This document shows, piece by piece, positions 1 to 9,445 of a DNA stretch of 31,605 nt (position 1 is its first letter; each line of letters starts with the position of its first letter). The position numbers and the translations under genes are program-made. Under the pieces are notes generated by a model. The model searched no databases and was not told the origin of the DNA. It saw only the letters and a program-made list of their open reading frames with translations. This DNA comes from CAKMMH01 sp927798255 (lineage in GTDB: Bacteria; Bdellovibrionota_C; UBA2361; CAKMMH01). The stretch is taken from the NCBI GenBank assembly GCA_034180415.1, contig JAXFOK010000028.1, forward strand, positions 1 to 31,605, read 5' to 3'.

Positions 1-289
1 TATAGTTCACACAGAATGGAATATCTTTTTTATACATAGTTCTATAGGAAAAGATAAAACGCATACTGTTATTTGGAACAATACTAGGAATATTAAATCA
101 ACTTTACAACTTGCTAAAGATACTAATAAAAATTTAATATACATTTCATCAAAAGACTCCGATATACTTTATCATTTAAAAAATAAATTTAAAAAGAGAC
201 ACAATTTAGAATTAAAAATTTTAAAACATCCCAAATATAAATTAGGAAATTACATCATTGGATATGTGAAAGTTGTAAATAACCATTAA
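1..289 (+). CDS. C-terminal end of a membrane glycosyltransferase-like protein (5' end outside window)
   Basis: An open frame runs from base 2 to a TAA at 287-289 and has no start inside the window, so only the last 95 residues are seen. It contains no membrane segment and would be the soluble tail of a larger protein. The tail aligns with the tail of the complete 544-residue protein encoded at 552-2186: both have an I-[IV]-H-[ST]-E-W stretch, then L-x-L-A-x-[ND]-T-N-[KR]-N-[IL], and finish with a [DH]-P-x-x-x-L-G-[ND]-Y pattern. The two genes are therefore tandem paralogues on the same strand, separated by about 260 bp. By that relationship I infer a multi-pass GT-C-like membrane protein acting in envelope glycan assembly. 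The exact substrate cannot be told. Confidence 0.7.
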   Translation, partial: IVHTEWNIFFIHSSIGKDKTHTVIWNNTRNIKSTLQLAKDTNKNLIYISSKDSDILYHLKNKFKKRHNLELKILKHPKYKLGNYIIGYVKVVNNH

Positions 290-551
290 AATTGACTTAA
301 ATTACTAAACCTAAAAGTTTCTTTGAGTATTTTGAAAATAATTATATGATAAATTGTGTTTATAAAAGTCATCTTAAAAATCTCTTTTATAAATACTATT
401 ACTTTAAACTATTACTTTAAATTTTTACTTTAATTTCAATATATTACCTAGAAAAGTTCATCCAATCCACTTAATGTATTTTTGAATCAACTATTAAATA
501 ATTTTCATCTAAAACTTTGTGATAGTAGAGCATTATGCTTAAGTTATATTT
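290..551. other. AT-rich spacer between paralogous membrane-protein genes
   Basis: No gene is visible here. It holds the 13-bp tandem repeat listed separately. No convincing promoter or Shine-Dalgarno site stands out before the ATG at 552. Confidence 0.4.
395..433. repeat. 13-bp tandem repeat, three units
   Basis: The unit ACTATTACTTTAA occurs perfectly at 395-407 and 408-420. A diverged third unit, ATTTTTACTTTAA, follows at 421-433. It lies about 120 bp upstream of the membrane-protein gene at 552. It may be slippage-prone or a protein-binding array; the sequence alone does not decide. Confidence 0.75.
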
Positions 552-2186
552 ATGTTTTTTAAAAAATTAACAAATAACATTTTATTTTTTATTTTTGTAA
601 TCACTGTTGGTGTGACATCAACAAATTTAGTATCACAAAGAATCCCAATTGAAATGGATGAGTACATTCAGTATTTAACTTTAGGATGCACTTACTTTAA
701 CAATATGCCTAAAGGATATCAAATTGATAACGATTTTTGTAATGTATTTCAATTATCGATTTTAAGAAATATATTTGATAATAGTCCATATTTGCCATTG
801 AGAAGTTGGAGTTATGTAGGTAGTATTCAAAATCTTTTTTATCTTCCAATATGTTTTTTTTGGAAAAGTATTTTTTCTGTAAGGCTTCTTGGTTTTATAA
901 TGATTGGCATTCAAGCCATATTTATACAAAAAATATTTAACTTTAATAAATATATTTCATTCTTATTTTTATTAATTTTTTTACAATATTCTGCACAACA
1001 TATTTTTGATCTAGGACAATTATCATTTTTATGCACAGCAATATTCATTATATATTATTTAATTTTAAAAATATTTCGTACTTGCTCTAGTAAAAAAATT
1101 TATCATTACTCCGTCATACTTGGATTAATTTGTTTCTTATGCATAGCAATAAGATTAAATGCAACTTTCTTTTTTCCTAGTATTTTTATTTTAATATTAT
1201 ATTTTTCCATAAAAGAATTTTTTAATAGTGCTATAAAATACAAATTTTATTTTCATATGAAAAAACTAATACTTGGATTGACATTTGCATTCTTTTCATT
1301 TTTAATACCAACTATTTTGCTCCTTACAGCAATAGACAAAAAAGGAAATTATTACTACAATGTCATCATCAGTAATACTCCCAAAGGTGCTTTTTTTAAC
1401 ATTAAAGATGCCTTCACACATTTTAATCATAGCTTATTGAAATATCTTCTTAATCCAACAGAAACAATTTCACCAGAAATCCTCGTACCAAATGAAAATC
1501 TTGACATATTATTGACGATATTAAATTGGCTTCCATTAATAATGTTGATATGCTTTTTTATGTTTAGTAGAAAAATCTGCTTTAAATACAGACTCCACGT
1601 TTTTTTATTACTAATAGTTAGTTTTTTATCTTTATATACTGCAAGCGCCTCACCACGAAGTTGGAATATGCACCATTTAGTTTTTGCTTATCCATTTTTA
1701 ATTTTATCAATTTTATATATATTAAAAATCAAATCAAAAGTTCACTTAACTGTAACACACTTATTTTTAATATTATTTTTTCTTTCTCAAAGTTGTATCA
1801 TTTATCAATTTATGCAAAAACCACCTAGACGCCCAATTGATAAAAATCTACCAAATTTAATAAATGTGTTAAATAAATATTTTGGAAAAAATTCAATAAT
1901 TATTCATTCTGAATGGGGAAGTTGTTTTGTAAATTATACGCATGGAAACAAAAATCAAATTGTTTCATATTATGAAGGTTATCCTTATGATAATTTAATT
2001 CGTCAATACTTAACTTTAGCGCAAAATACCAATAGAAATATATTAATAGTTGGCAATAATATGGGAAATAGAACAAAAGCTTATTTAGACTACTTTAAAC
2101 ATTTTAACTACACCTCTATAAAATTCAAAGATCCTGAAAAATTATTAGGTGATTATACAATTAATTATATAAAAATTAATTTATAA
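552..2186 (+). CDS. Multi-pass membrane protein, probable GT-C-type glycosyltransferase
   Basis: The 544-residue protein starts with an uncleaved hydrophobic helix (about residues 8-28) and has roughly ten strongly hydrophobic segments up to about residue 420, followed by a soluble tail of about 120 residues. Just after the first helix comes an acidic M-D-E-Y motif (about residues 35-38) in what should be the first external loop. That is where GT-C enzymes of the PMT/ArnT kind carry their catalytic acid. No close family signature is recognised, so polyprenyl-phosphate-sugar-dependent transfer is an inference from topology, the acidic loop and the neighbouring glycosyltransferases. The gene converges on the minus-strand glycosyltransferase set with 50 bp between stops. 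Its tail is paralogous to the partial gene at 1-289. The start at 552 has only a weak ribosome-binding site. Other possibilities are an O-antigen polymerase-like or unknown membrane protein. Confidence 0.65.
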   Translation: MFFKKLTNNILFFIFVITVGVTSTNLVSQRIPIEMDEYIQYLTLGCTYFNNMPKGYQIDNDFCNVFQLSILRNIFDNSPYLPLRSWSYVGSIQNLFYLPICFFWKSIFSVRLLGFIMIGIQAIFIQKIFNFNKYISFLFLLIFLQYSAQHIFDLGQLSFLCTAIFIIYYLILKIFRTCSSKKIYHYSVILGLICFLCIAIRLNATFFFPSIFILILYFSIKEFFNSAIKYKFYFHMKKLILGLTFAFFSFLIPTILLLTAIDKKGNYYYNVIISNTPKGAFFNIKDAFTHFNHSLLKYLLNPTETISPEILVPNENLDILLTILNWLPLIMLICFFMFSRKICFKYRLHVFLLLIVSFLSLYTASASPRSWNMHHLVFAYPFLILSILYILKIKSKVHLTVTHLFLILFFLSQSCIIYQFMQKPPRRPIDKNLPNLINVLNKYFGKNSIIIHSEWGSCFVNYTHGNKNQIVSYYEGYPYDNLIRQYLTLAQNTNRNILIVGNNMGNRTKAYLDYFKHFNYTSIKFKDPEKLLGDYTINYIKINL

Positions 2187-2236
2187 ATATTAAAAATATT
2201 TATATCTATTAAATTAAATATGTTAATTAAGTATTT

Positions 2237-3439
2237 TTACATCTTTATATTTTTATGTTTTTTAACCATATAACAAACTAAACAAATCGCATTTATTATT
2301 AACAGAACACAATTTATCCTTAATAACAATATCCAATTGCTAAATCCATAAAGAAATACGGCCATATTTATACTGGCAACATATGTTATAAGAATAGACA
2401 ATATAAATAATTTTTTATTATAAATAGCTGCTAATAAAGATATCGGTACGGCATAAAAAATATATCTTTCATGCATTGCAGTTAAAAAGGTATAAAACAC
2501 TATATTAGCAATCCAAGCAAGTATAAAAAATTCACTTTTTTTATTTGTTAAATATGATCTAATAAACAATATAAAGCTAAAAATAGAAAACATGAACATT
2601 CCTACGTACTTATAAGTAACATACTTTAATAATGAAAAATCACTAATGTAATCACTAAACATAGGATTATTGTGGTTCAAATCATATTGTTTAATAAATA
2701 TCCATAATGATGAAGCATTTAAAGATAATGCATTGTACCTTTCGCTTGCATTTATATATCCAACTTTTATTATGCTTGAAAGATTTCCTACGAGATAATA
2801 AGGAAATAAAACAATACATATTACAATAATTGATAACAAAATATTTGGTAATAAAAACCTTCTATAATTTTTATTAAGTAACATTCCAGCAATTACAGGG
2901 AAAAATGCTATCATTTGAAATTTAATCAATATTCCAACTGTAAAAAAAGGTAAAGATAATTTTGGATACTTATTGTTTATGAGAGTAAGTATGCTTAATA
3001 TAACAAAAAAAACTGGAAGAATATCTATTTGACCTTGAATAATACAATCTTCAATAAAAGCAGGGTTAAATGTTATAAAGAGTAAAATGATAAACGAAAA
3101 TATCTTAGAGTTATATTGTTTTATAAGTAATTTTGAACATATAACAATAAAAAATATATAACTTAGAGCACTTGGCAATATAATAACTAGCTTTTTTAAG
3201 AAAACATTATCTACAAAATAATTTTTTATATATGAAAGAACATATAAATACATTGGCCAAATTGGTGGGTAATCATGTCCTATATACTTAAATCCTTCTT
3301 TAGAGAATCCATCAATCCAGCTATGATACCATACAAGATCACTTCTTGGCTCTAAAAAATAAAATGATACTAACACCAATATTAAAAATATTATCAAAAG
3401 GGCTACCGAAAAATTTCTCACAAAAATTTTATTTGTCAT
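2237..3439 (-). CDS. GT-C family membrane mannosyl/glucosyltransferase-like protein
   Basis: This 400-residue protein has about ten hydrophobic segments. Two hallmarks point to polyprenol-phosphate-sugar transferases of the GT-C fold (ALG6/ALG8, PIG-M or GT87 relatives). One is a D-Y-P-P-x-W motif near residue 56 in the first large loop, preceded by acidic residues (S-D-L-V-W-Y-H). The other is M-H-E-R-Y near residue 319 in a late loop. It would take a sugar from a lipid carrier on the outer face of the membrane and add it to a glycan or protein. The ATG overlaps the last 11 bases of the preceding GT2 gene, so the two are translationally coupled, and the GT2 enzyme probably makes the lipid-linked donor. 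It is the last gene of a three-gene unit. The acceptor is unknown. Confidence 0.75.
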   Translation of the reverse strand: MTNKIFVRNFSVALLIIFLILVLVSFYFLEPRSDLVWYHSWIDGFSKEGFKYIGHDYPPIWPMYLYVLSYIKNYFVDNVFLKKLVIILPSALSYIFFIVICSKLLIKQYNSKIFSFIILLFITFNPAFIEDCIIQGQIDILPVFFVILSILTLINNKYPKLSLPFFTVGILIKFQMIAFFPVIAGMLLNKNYRRFLLPNILLSIIVICIVLFPYYLVGNLSSIIKVGYINASERYNALSLNASSLWIFIKQYDLNHNNPMFSDYISDFSLLKYVTYKYVGMFMFSIFSFILFIRSYLTNKKSEFFILAWIANIVFYTFLTAMHERYIFYAVPISLLAAIYNKKLFILSILITYVASINMAVFLYGFSNWILLLRINCVLLIINAICLVCYMVKKHKNIKM

Positions 3440-4379
3440 AATTTAAATTACTCTCTTTAATAATATAATTAGGTCTATTTTTAACTTCTTTAAATATTTT
3501 AGCGACGTAATATGAAAGTATTCCAACGCATAAAAGTTCAATTCCTCCCACAAAAAGTAAAACTAGTACTATAAAAATTGTACTATTTATAACCATATGA
3601 AAAAATAAACTTTTGATTACACACAATAATATCAGTAAGAAAGGTAAGGTCGTCAATAGAAGACCTAAAAATAATGATAGGAATAGTGGCTTCACAGAAA
3701 AATCAGAAATACCACTTAAAGCGTATTTCAATAAATTTTTCAAACACCACTTAGATTTACCATGTATGCGTTTTATATGTTCACACTCTAACCAATAAGT
3801 TTTATACCCTACCCACTGAAAGATCCCTTTAGAAAAACGTTCATATTCACATAGCTTCAAAACTGCATCAACCATATTACGTCTCATTAAACAAAAATCC
3901 TTTGCGCCATGAACAATATTAACATCTGAAATTTTATTCATTATCCCGTAAAAAATTTTAACTAGAAAACCATATAGTTTTTGATCATTTGAATATTTTT
4001 TACACATAGTAGATACATTATCATAATTTGAATTTTCTAAGATTTCTATCATTGTAGGAAGAAGTTTTGGGGGATGCTGTAAATCAGCATCCATAATTGT
4101 TACAAAATCCCCTTTGGAATATTTAAGCCCTGCATACATTGCAGCTTCTTTTCCAAAATTTCTTGTAAAAGAAATATATTTAATATGTTTTTTATCTTCA
4201 TTTGAAAGAGCAATTAGTATATTGTTAGTATTATCAGTTGAACCATCATCTATAAAAATAATCTCATAATCAAAATTTAAACTCTGTAAAACATTCGTAA
4301 CTTCTCTATAAAAATTTAAAACATTATCTTCCTCGTTACAACAAGGTACAATTATACTTATGATTTTTGAATCAGTCAT
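3429..4379 (-). CDS. GT2 polyprenyl-phosphate glycosyltransferase (GtrB/ArnC/DPM1-like)
   Basis: The 316-residue protein has an N-terminal GT-A domain of about 230 residues with I-V-P-C-C-N-E-E-D-N at the start, the nucleotide-binding D-D-G-S-T-D-N-T near residue 45, R-N-F-G-K-E-A-A-M near residue 78, and the metal-binding D-A-D-L-Q-H-P-P near residue 97. Two long hydrophobic helices at about 230-300 anchor it in the membrane. This arrangement is that of enzymes that load a sugar from UDP- or GDP-sugar onto undecaprenyl phosphate, such as GtrB (YfdH) and ArnC. The start codon shares one base with the TAA of the upstream GT39-like gene (TAATG), and its own end overlaps the downstream GT-C gene. 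A GtrA-type flippase would be expected in classical gtr clusters, but none is seen here. The sugar is not predictable. Confidence 0.88.
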   Translation of the reverse strand: MTDSKIISIIVPCCNEEDNVLNFYREVTNVLQSLNFDYEIIFIDDGSTDNTNNILIALSNEDKKHIKYISFTRNFGKEAAMYAGLKYSKGDFVTIMDADLQHPPKLLPTMIEILENSNYDNVSTMCKKYSNDQKLYGFLVKIFYGIMNKISDVNIVHGAKDFCLMRRNMVDAVLKLCEYERFSKGIFQWVGYKTYWLECEHIKRIHGKSKWCLKNLLKYALSGISDFSVKPLFLSLFLGLLLTTLPFLLILLCVIKSLFFHMVINSTIFIVLVLLFVGGIELLCVGILSYYVAKIFKEVKNRPNYIIKESNLNYDK

Positions 4380-5995
4380 TATATTTTCCCTCTTCCTATT
4401 ATAAATTTTCCAAATTTTTCCACACTTTTTGCATTTTCATAAATATACGACACTTGCTTTTTATCATCTACCACAGTTATATATATATCATTATTGTTAT
4501 ACTTTGAATAAGAAAAATCTGTTAAATCAAAATTGTCGAATTTTAGTAAATGTTGAACGGTAGATTTATCATCAACAAAATTAGCTGATTTAATATATTT
4601 ATCTGTAGGATATTTTAAATAAAATAACAAATTAGGATAACTAACATTAGAAATATGAATAATTTTTCCTACACTCCCACTATTTTTTAAATATTCAACA
4701 ACTTGTTTTAAATCACCATTAAATGCATTATAAAAATTTTTATTATACACAGTAAAATAATTTTGCATAAAATTAAAAAAATTATATATATAAATTATTA
4801 CGAGAATAGAAATCGAGAATTTTATTGATATTAATCTTTTAAAACACATACTAAAAACAACTATTCCCTGTGCTATAAAAAACACGGAAGTAAGATGAAT
4901 AATGTTTATCCTACCTATGTTTATATCTATAAGCAATGATAATATAAAAGCATAGAAAAACCAAATAAGAAAAATTTTTGAATAGGGAAATATCAGTTTT
5001 TGAATTTTAAAATTTTTAGAAAAATTAAACTGCTTAATAAATTCATAGAAAATCCCAATAATAAAAAAAAGAGTGCTAAATTTATAGTATATTCCTATTT
5101 TGTAACTTGGTGAATTTTGAAACAAGGAATCACTTTGATTAATAATTATCAAATCATATATTGCTTTAAGCCTTATTAATAATTTATAGAAAGAAAAATT
5201 TACATCATTATAACGCATAGATATTATTGGAACTGAAAAGAAAGGTAATGAAATATTATGAATAAGGTTAATATTTAGTAAATATAAACATATAATTGGA
5301 ATTGCAAAAATTAAAAGAATAAATATACATAAAAAAGTATGCAAACCAAAAATCTTTTTTTTAAATAATTGATTTTTTCGCATTATATAAATGTATAAAT
5401 GTGTTATTAAAAATGGCAAAACAACCCATGGCGCAGCGTAGGTATAAAATGTTAGTCCAAAAAATATCATTGATAGGTATAGATAAATTTTCCTCTCAGT
5501 TGATTTTACAAGAAAATATATGCTTATTAGTAAAAATCCTGGGAAAAAATTACAATCAAGTCCCCATCTAGACATCATAACATGCCATGGAACTATACTT
5601 AAAAGAAAAAGTGCAACTAACCCTACATCTTTTCCTCTAACTCTAGAAACTAGTAAATAAAAGACGACTAGTGAAATACATCCTAATATCGCTTGAGGAA
5701 GCCTTATAGCAAGTGGCGTTAAATCAAGAAGCTTTATAAATGGCATCATCGACACATTTGGAAGCAAACTCATCCCCGCACCCCAAGTTTTTAAATAAAC
5801 GGGAAAATTTGAATATCCTCTTGAATCGTGTCCATAGTTTAGCATTGACCAAGCTTCATAACCACCATACGCTTCATCTTGATTAAGAGCACCATTTCCT
5901 GGAATATCGCCTAAGCCTATTAACCTTGCTAAAAAACCAATACATAGTGTAATTATCACACATAATTTATAAAAATTATTATTTCTAAAAATCAT
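4379..5995 (-). CDS. GT39/ArnT-like membrane glycosyltransferase (PMT_2 type)
   Basis: The 538-residue protein begins with a membrane helix followed by N-Q-D-E-A-Y-G-G-Y-E-A near residue 38. The D-E pair in the first periplasmic loop is the catalytic position of PMT and ArnT enzymes. The region around residues 90-150, with R-L-P-Q-A-I-L-G and then P-W-H-V-M-M-S-R-W, is the usual GT39 pattern. About ten to twelve membrane segments follow, and then a soluble tail of about 120 residues. It should transfer a sugar from a polyprenyl-phosphate donor to an envelope lipid, glycan or protein. It is the first gene of the three-gene unit with the GT2 and second GT-C genes, joined by overlaps of 1 and 11 bases, which implies one transcript. 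GC content looks lower than in the housekeeping genes nearby, which would fit recent acquisition. Confidence 0.82.
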   Translation of the reverse strand: MIFRNNNFYKLCVIITLCIGFLARLIGLGDIPGNGALNQDEAYGGYEAWSMLNYGHDSRGYSNFPVYLKTWGAGMSLLPNVSMMPFIKLLDLTPLAIRLPQAILGCISLVVFYLLVSRVRGKDVGLVALFLLSIVPWHVMMSRWGLDCNFFPGFLLISIYFLVKSTERKIYLYLSMIFFGLTFYTYAAPWVVLPFLITHLYIYIMRKNQLFKKKIFGLHTFLCIFILLIFAIPIICLYLLNINLIHNISLPFFSVPIISMRYNDVNFSFYKLLIRLKAIYDLIIINQSDSLFQNSPSYKIGIYYKFSTLFFIIGIFYEFIKQFNFSKNFKIQKLIFPYSKIFLIWFFYAFILSLLIDINIGRINIIHLTSVFFIAQGIVVFSMCFKRLISIKFSISILVIIYIYNFFNFMQNYFTVYNKNFYNAFNGDLKQVVEYLKNSGSVGKIIHISNVSYPNLLFYLKYPTDKYIKSANFVDDKSTVQHLLKFDNFDLTDFSYSKYNNNDIYITVVDDKKQVSYIYENAKSVEKFGKFIIGRGKI

Positions 5996-6030
5996 ACTAT
6001 AAACTTAATAAAAATTTTTCTCTATTATCT

Positions 6031-6237
6031 TTATATATAGTTAACAAGTAACGCAATTAAATCTTCTTTTAAGTATGTTTTTTTATCTATTAAAAAGCGA
6101 GTTCCTAGTTTTTTATCTAGAATATTATTTAGTATAAAGCTTTTTAGCTAACATGCTAGCCTTTTATTCTTTTCTATCATTTTAATATCTGTGAGATATG
6201 GCACGCCATCTTCTTTAATTATTAAAATTAACTTTTT
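6031..6237 (-). pseudogene. Remnant of an unidentified gene downstream of uvrC
   Basis: The 311-bp gap between uvrC and the glycosyltransferase unit holds one continuous minus-strand frame of about 68 codons, interrupted by a single TAG at 6148-6150. It ends at a TAA at 6031-6033. The reading contains gene-like peptides such as I-K-E-D-G-V-P-Y-L-T-D-I before the stop and L-G-T-R-F-L-I-D-K-K-T-Y after it. These use a wider residue range than random AT-rich DNA would. There is no start codon with a ribosome-binding site. I do not recognise the family. It could also be chance, since the stretch is short. Confidence 0.35.
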
Positions 6238-6306
6238 TTAGCGACTAATTTAAAATCCTATTTTACTTTTGTATCCAAAATAAATTTAAGACTTTATAAT
6301 TTCTAA

Positions 6307-8121
6307 TCATTTCAACATATTACAAATTTCTTCTTTAAATTCTAATGCTTTTTTTTCCGGCACTTTTAAAACATCTGCGATTTCTTTAATTTCTGCATTC
6401 TTTATATTCTCAATTGTCTTAAAATGAAGTAAAAGTTTCTTTTTTCTTTCTGGGCCTATGCCTTTTATATCATCAAGGATTGAATGCTGCACTCTTTTTT
6501 CTCTACGCTCTCTATGATATGTTATCACATTTTCATGTGCAGCATCTCTTACCCTTTGCATAAAAAAACTTAAATTATCATGCATTGAAAGCTCTATTGG
6601 CTCATCCTGCCCTTCTAAAAAAACTCGCTCTGGTTTTAAATGAGATGTCCTAAATTTTGCAAGTGCTACAATATCTATATTTAATTTTAGCTCATCTCTT
6701 GCCTCAATGGCTTTTACTAATTGCTTATCCCCCCCATCTATTACTAATAAATCTGGCAAATCATTTTCTTCTATTCCTCTTTTTAAACGTCTATAAACCA
6801 CTTCATAAATTGACTCAAAATCATTTTGACTTTCATTTTTCACAATATATCTCTTATAAAGATTCTTCTTTGGAACGCCATTTTTAAAGACAACTATGCC
6901 CCCCACAATATCAGAAGATTGTAAGTTTGAAATATCAACACACTCAACTTGTTTGGGAAACTTTCTTAAATTAAATTTTGCCTTTAACTCTTTTGCAATC
7001 TCTCTATAAATTTCATCTTGCTCAAAAAACTTTTCATACGCTTTCTTTGCATTTATTTTTGCTAAATTTAAGATTCTAAACTTTTCGCCTTTTTTAGGAT
7101 TAGTAATTTCTACACTAACCCCATAAAGTTTTTTAATGACTTTCTTTATAAAATCATAATTTTCACATTCTATACTTACAATCAATTCTTCTGGAAGTCC
7201 TGAAATATTTTCATAATAATCAAGTACTGTGTTTTCTAAAAGTTCTTCATCAGAAAGTGAAACATTTTCTAATTTAAAATTTCTTGTGTTTATTATTTTT
7301 GTGCCTTGCGTGCTCATTACACATAAACTTACATAATTATTATCTCTATAAAATGAGAAATAATCTTTTAGTTCAGCCCTATGAGAGTGAACATGAATAT
7401 TTTTTTTATAATCTTCTAAAATGCTAATTTTATCTCTTAACGCCATTGCATTTTCAAATAAAAGATTTTTTGAACACTCGCTCATCTTTTCTTTTAATTC
7501 TTTTAAAACCTCGCTTGTTTTTCCTTCGATAATTTTTATAGCTTGTGATAAATATTCCTTGTATTCTTCTTTTGAAATCAAATTTTTACAAGGTGCAAGA
7601 CATCTTTTAATTTGATACTCAAGACAAGGCCTTACTCTATTTTTAAAACTAGCATCCGAGCAAGTTCGAAGTGGAATAATTTCTTTTATAAGCTCAAGCA
7701 CTTGTTTTAATTTAAAACCTTGAGAAAAAGGCCCAAAGTAGAGAGCGCCATCATTTTGAATTTTTCTTACAGTTTCAATCTTTGGAAAATCTTTATTTAT
7801 ATCAATTCTTATACTTATATAAGCCTTATCATCTTTAAGCATAATATTATATTTTGGCTTATGCTCTCTTATTAGTTCTCTTTCAAGTAAAAGTGCTTCT
7901 TCCTCATTTGATGTAATAATATAATCAAGAGAGGCTACTTTATTTACAAGAAACTCAACCGTTACCCTTTTATCCTGGCCTGAAAAATAATTATTAATTC
8001 GATTTTTTAAACTTTTTGCTTTTCCAATATAGATAATTTTGTATTCTTTATCTCGCATAATATATACGCCAGATTGCTTTGGAAAATTTTTTGCTTGGTC
8101 TAAAACTTTTTTTGAGATCAT
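6307..8121 (-). CDS. uvrC: UvrABC excinuclease subunit C
   Basis: UvrC makes both incisions around bulky DNA lesions after UvrA and UvrB have marked the site. The 604 residues are full length for the family. An N-terminal GIY-YIG nuclease has G-V-Y-I (residues 18-21) and Y-I-G-K (31-34). A four-cysteine cluster (C-x11-C-x7-C-x3-C, about residues 154-178) matches the iron-sulfur site known in UvrC. A UVR motif lies near 200-235 and contacts UvrB. The central region carries V-D-I-S-N-L-Q near 394 and the RNase-H-like endonuclease domain with V-I-D-G-G-D. Tandem helix-hairpin-helix motifs finish the protein (G-I-G-P-E-R-K-K-K near 556). The gene stops at TGA, showing that TGA is not read as tryptophan here. 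AAAGGTG lies about 11 bases before the ATG. Confidence 0.97.
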   Translation of the reverse strand: MISKKVLDQAKNFPKQSGVYIMRDKEYKIIYIGKAKSLKNRINNYFSGQDKRVTVEFLVNKVASLDYIITSNEEEALLLERELIREHKPKYNIMLKDDKAYISIRIDINKDFPKIETVRKIQNDGALYFGPFSQGFKLKQVLELIKEIIPLRTCSDASFKNRVRPCLEYQIKRCLAPCKNLISKEEYKEYLSQAIKIIEGKTSEVLKELKEKMSECSKNLLFENAMALRDKISILEDYKKNIHVHSHRAELKDYFSFYRDNNYVSLCVMSTQGTKIINTRNFKLENVSLSDEELLENTVLDYYENISGLPEELIVSIECENYDFIKKVIKKLYGVSVEITNPKKGEKFRILNLAKINAKKAYEKFFEQDEIYREIAKELKAKFNLRKFPKQVECVDISNLQSSDIVGGIVVFKNGVPKKNLYKRYIVKNESQNDFESIYEVVYRRLKRGIEENDLPDLLVIDGGDKQLVKAIEARDELKLNIDIVALAKFRTSHLKPERVFLEGQDEPIELSMHDNLSFFMQRVRDAAHENVITYHRERREKRVQHSILDDIKGIGPERKKKLLLHFKTIENIKNAEIKEIADVLKVPEKKALEFKEEICNMLK

Positions 8122-8350
8122 TAACAGTATAACACCTTTATTTCTTCACTAGGTAATACAAAATAAAAACTCATTATCAAAAAGCATGGTTTGTTAAAAA
8201 ATTCTGTCTATATGATTAGGAATTCTTATCTAATTCAATAATTTATTATAAATATTATACTTTTTACTTTTTTAACTATCAACATTATTTGAAAGCCTTT
8301 TTTCTTACTTAGTTGAAAAATAAAACCTTGAGCGTAGAATACAAAAGTTA

Positions 8351-9445
8351 GTTAAAATTAAGGAAAGCTCTCTGCGATGATGACAGGCTATTAATTAGTT
8401 CTGTTCCTAATGCTGCTTTTAAGCAAATTGAAGAAAAAATTAATACCCTAAGGGAAAAAGGTGTTAGTGATAAGGAAATATCGAGCTTACTAGAAATAAA
8501 TTCACAAGATATAAAAAAAGGAATTGTTCATGCAGCGAATGTAGAAAACTATGGTCATATAAAAAAGTTATCAAATCTTCTTCATCAATATGGATTTACT
8601 AAAAACGAAATCGAAATATTTTTAGTGATACTATGGTAAAAGATGGACTTACTAATAGCATAAAGACGATACTACAAAAAAATGATATTAATTCTTTACA
8701 GGAAATTACAAAAATTTTAAGTGAATTTAATTTAGATTTTAAAGTAACTCTTGCTTATATACTCTGCGATGATTTAATTGATATGTTAAAAGAGACATTA
8801 AAGAATGCCCCTCTCAAGTAAACAAAATAATTAGCTCATGTAAAAGTACTGGTTTAACAAAAGGATATGAAGTAGATATATTCTATAAATTATTATGTGA
8901 TGTATTTATTAACAGCGACAAAGATTTATTAAGTAGAATTAATGAAGATAAAAATTTAAATCAATTATTTAATGAACTTAACTATTCTCATTATGATAGT
9001 TTTCTTGGCATGAACTTAGCGAAAGAATGGAAAATGTTCAAAATTCACAGGGATATGGTTTAATCAAAAATGATATAAGAAATTTCTTAAATAGTGAACC
9101 TGGCCAAACAACTTTGAACGAAAGTTTGCACAGCCTACTATACGTACCATAACATATGCCACTAAGCAAGGAATACAAAAATGAAGTAAAAATAGGATAG
9201 AAGGAACTGGAAAAATAATGAAATTATTAAAAGAAGTCGGATTTAACGAAGAAGATGGGAAAAAAATCTTATCGCGTGATTTGTACTATGGTTTCACGGT
9301 ATATGACACCATATGCTCTTTATCTGAACATGGAATGGAAGAAAGATTTAATGAATTAATCGGCATTTTAAAAGAAAACGGCTTTAGTGATGTGGAGATA
9401 TCAATTGGCTATACAAACGAAAAAATAAACAAACATAGATATTAA
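8351..9445 (+). pseudogene. Decayed gene for an alpha-helical repeat protein
   Basis: Almost the whole 1.5-kb gap between uvrC and the MATE gene is covered by fragments of one reading sense spread over all three plus-strand frames. Segments join if frameshifts are allowed at a homopolymer near 8513-8521, a T-run near 8620, and near 8815 and 9010. Further stops lie near 9185. The longest intact pieces are 62 codons (8633-8821) and 75 codons (9218-9445). A module of about 45-50 residues recurs, marked by L-[LR]-x-x-x-G-[FV]-[STN]-[DKE]-x-[ED], in the first fragment (R-E-K-G-V-S-D-K-E-I and H-Q-Y-G-F-T-K-N-E-I) and the last (K-E-V-G-F-N-E-E-D and K-E-N-G-F-S-D-V-E-I). The full gene would have encoded a helical repeat protein. 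I cannot name the family; host-interaction repeat proteins of symbionts are one possibility. Confidence 0.7.
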
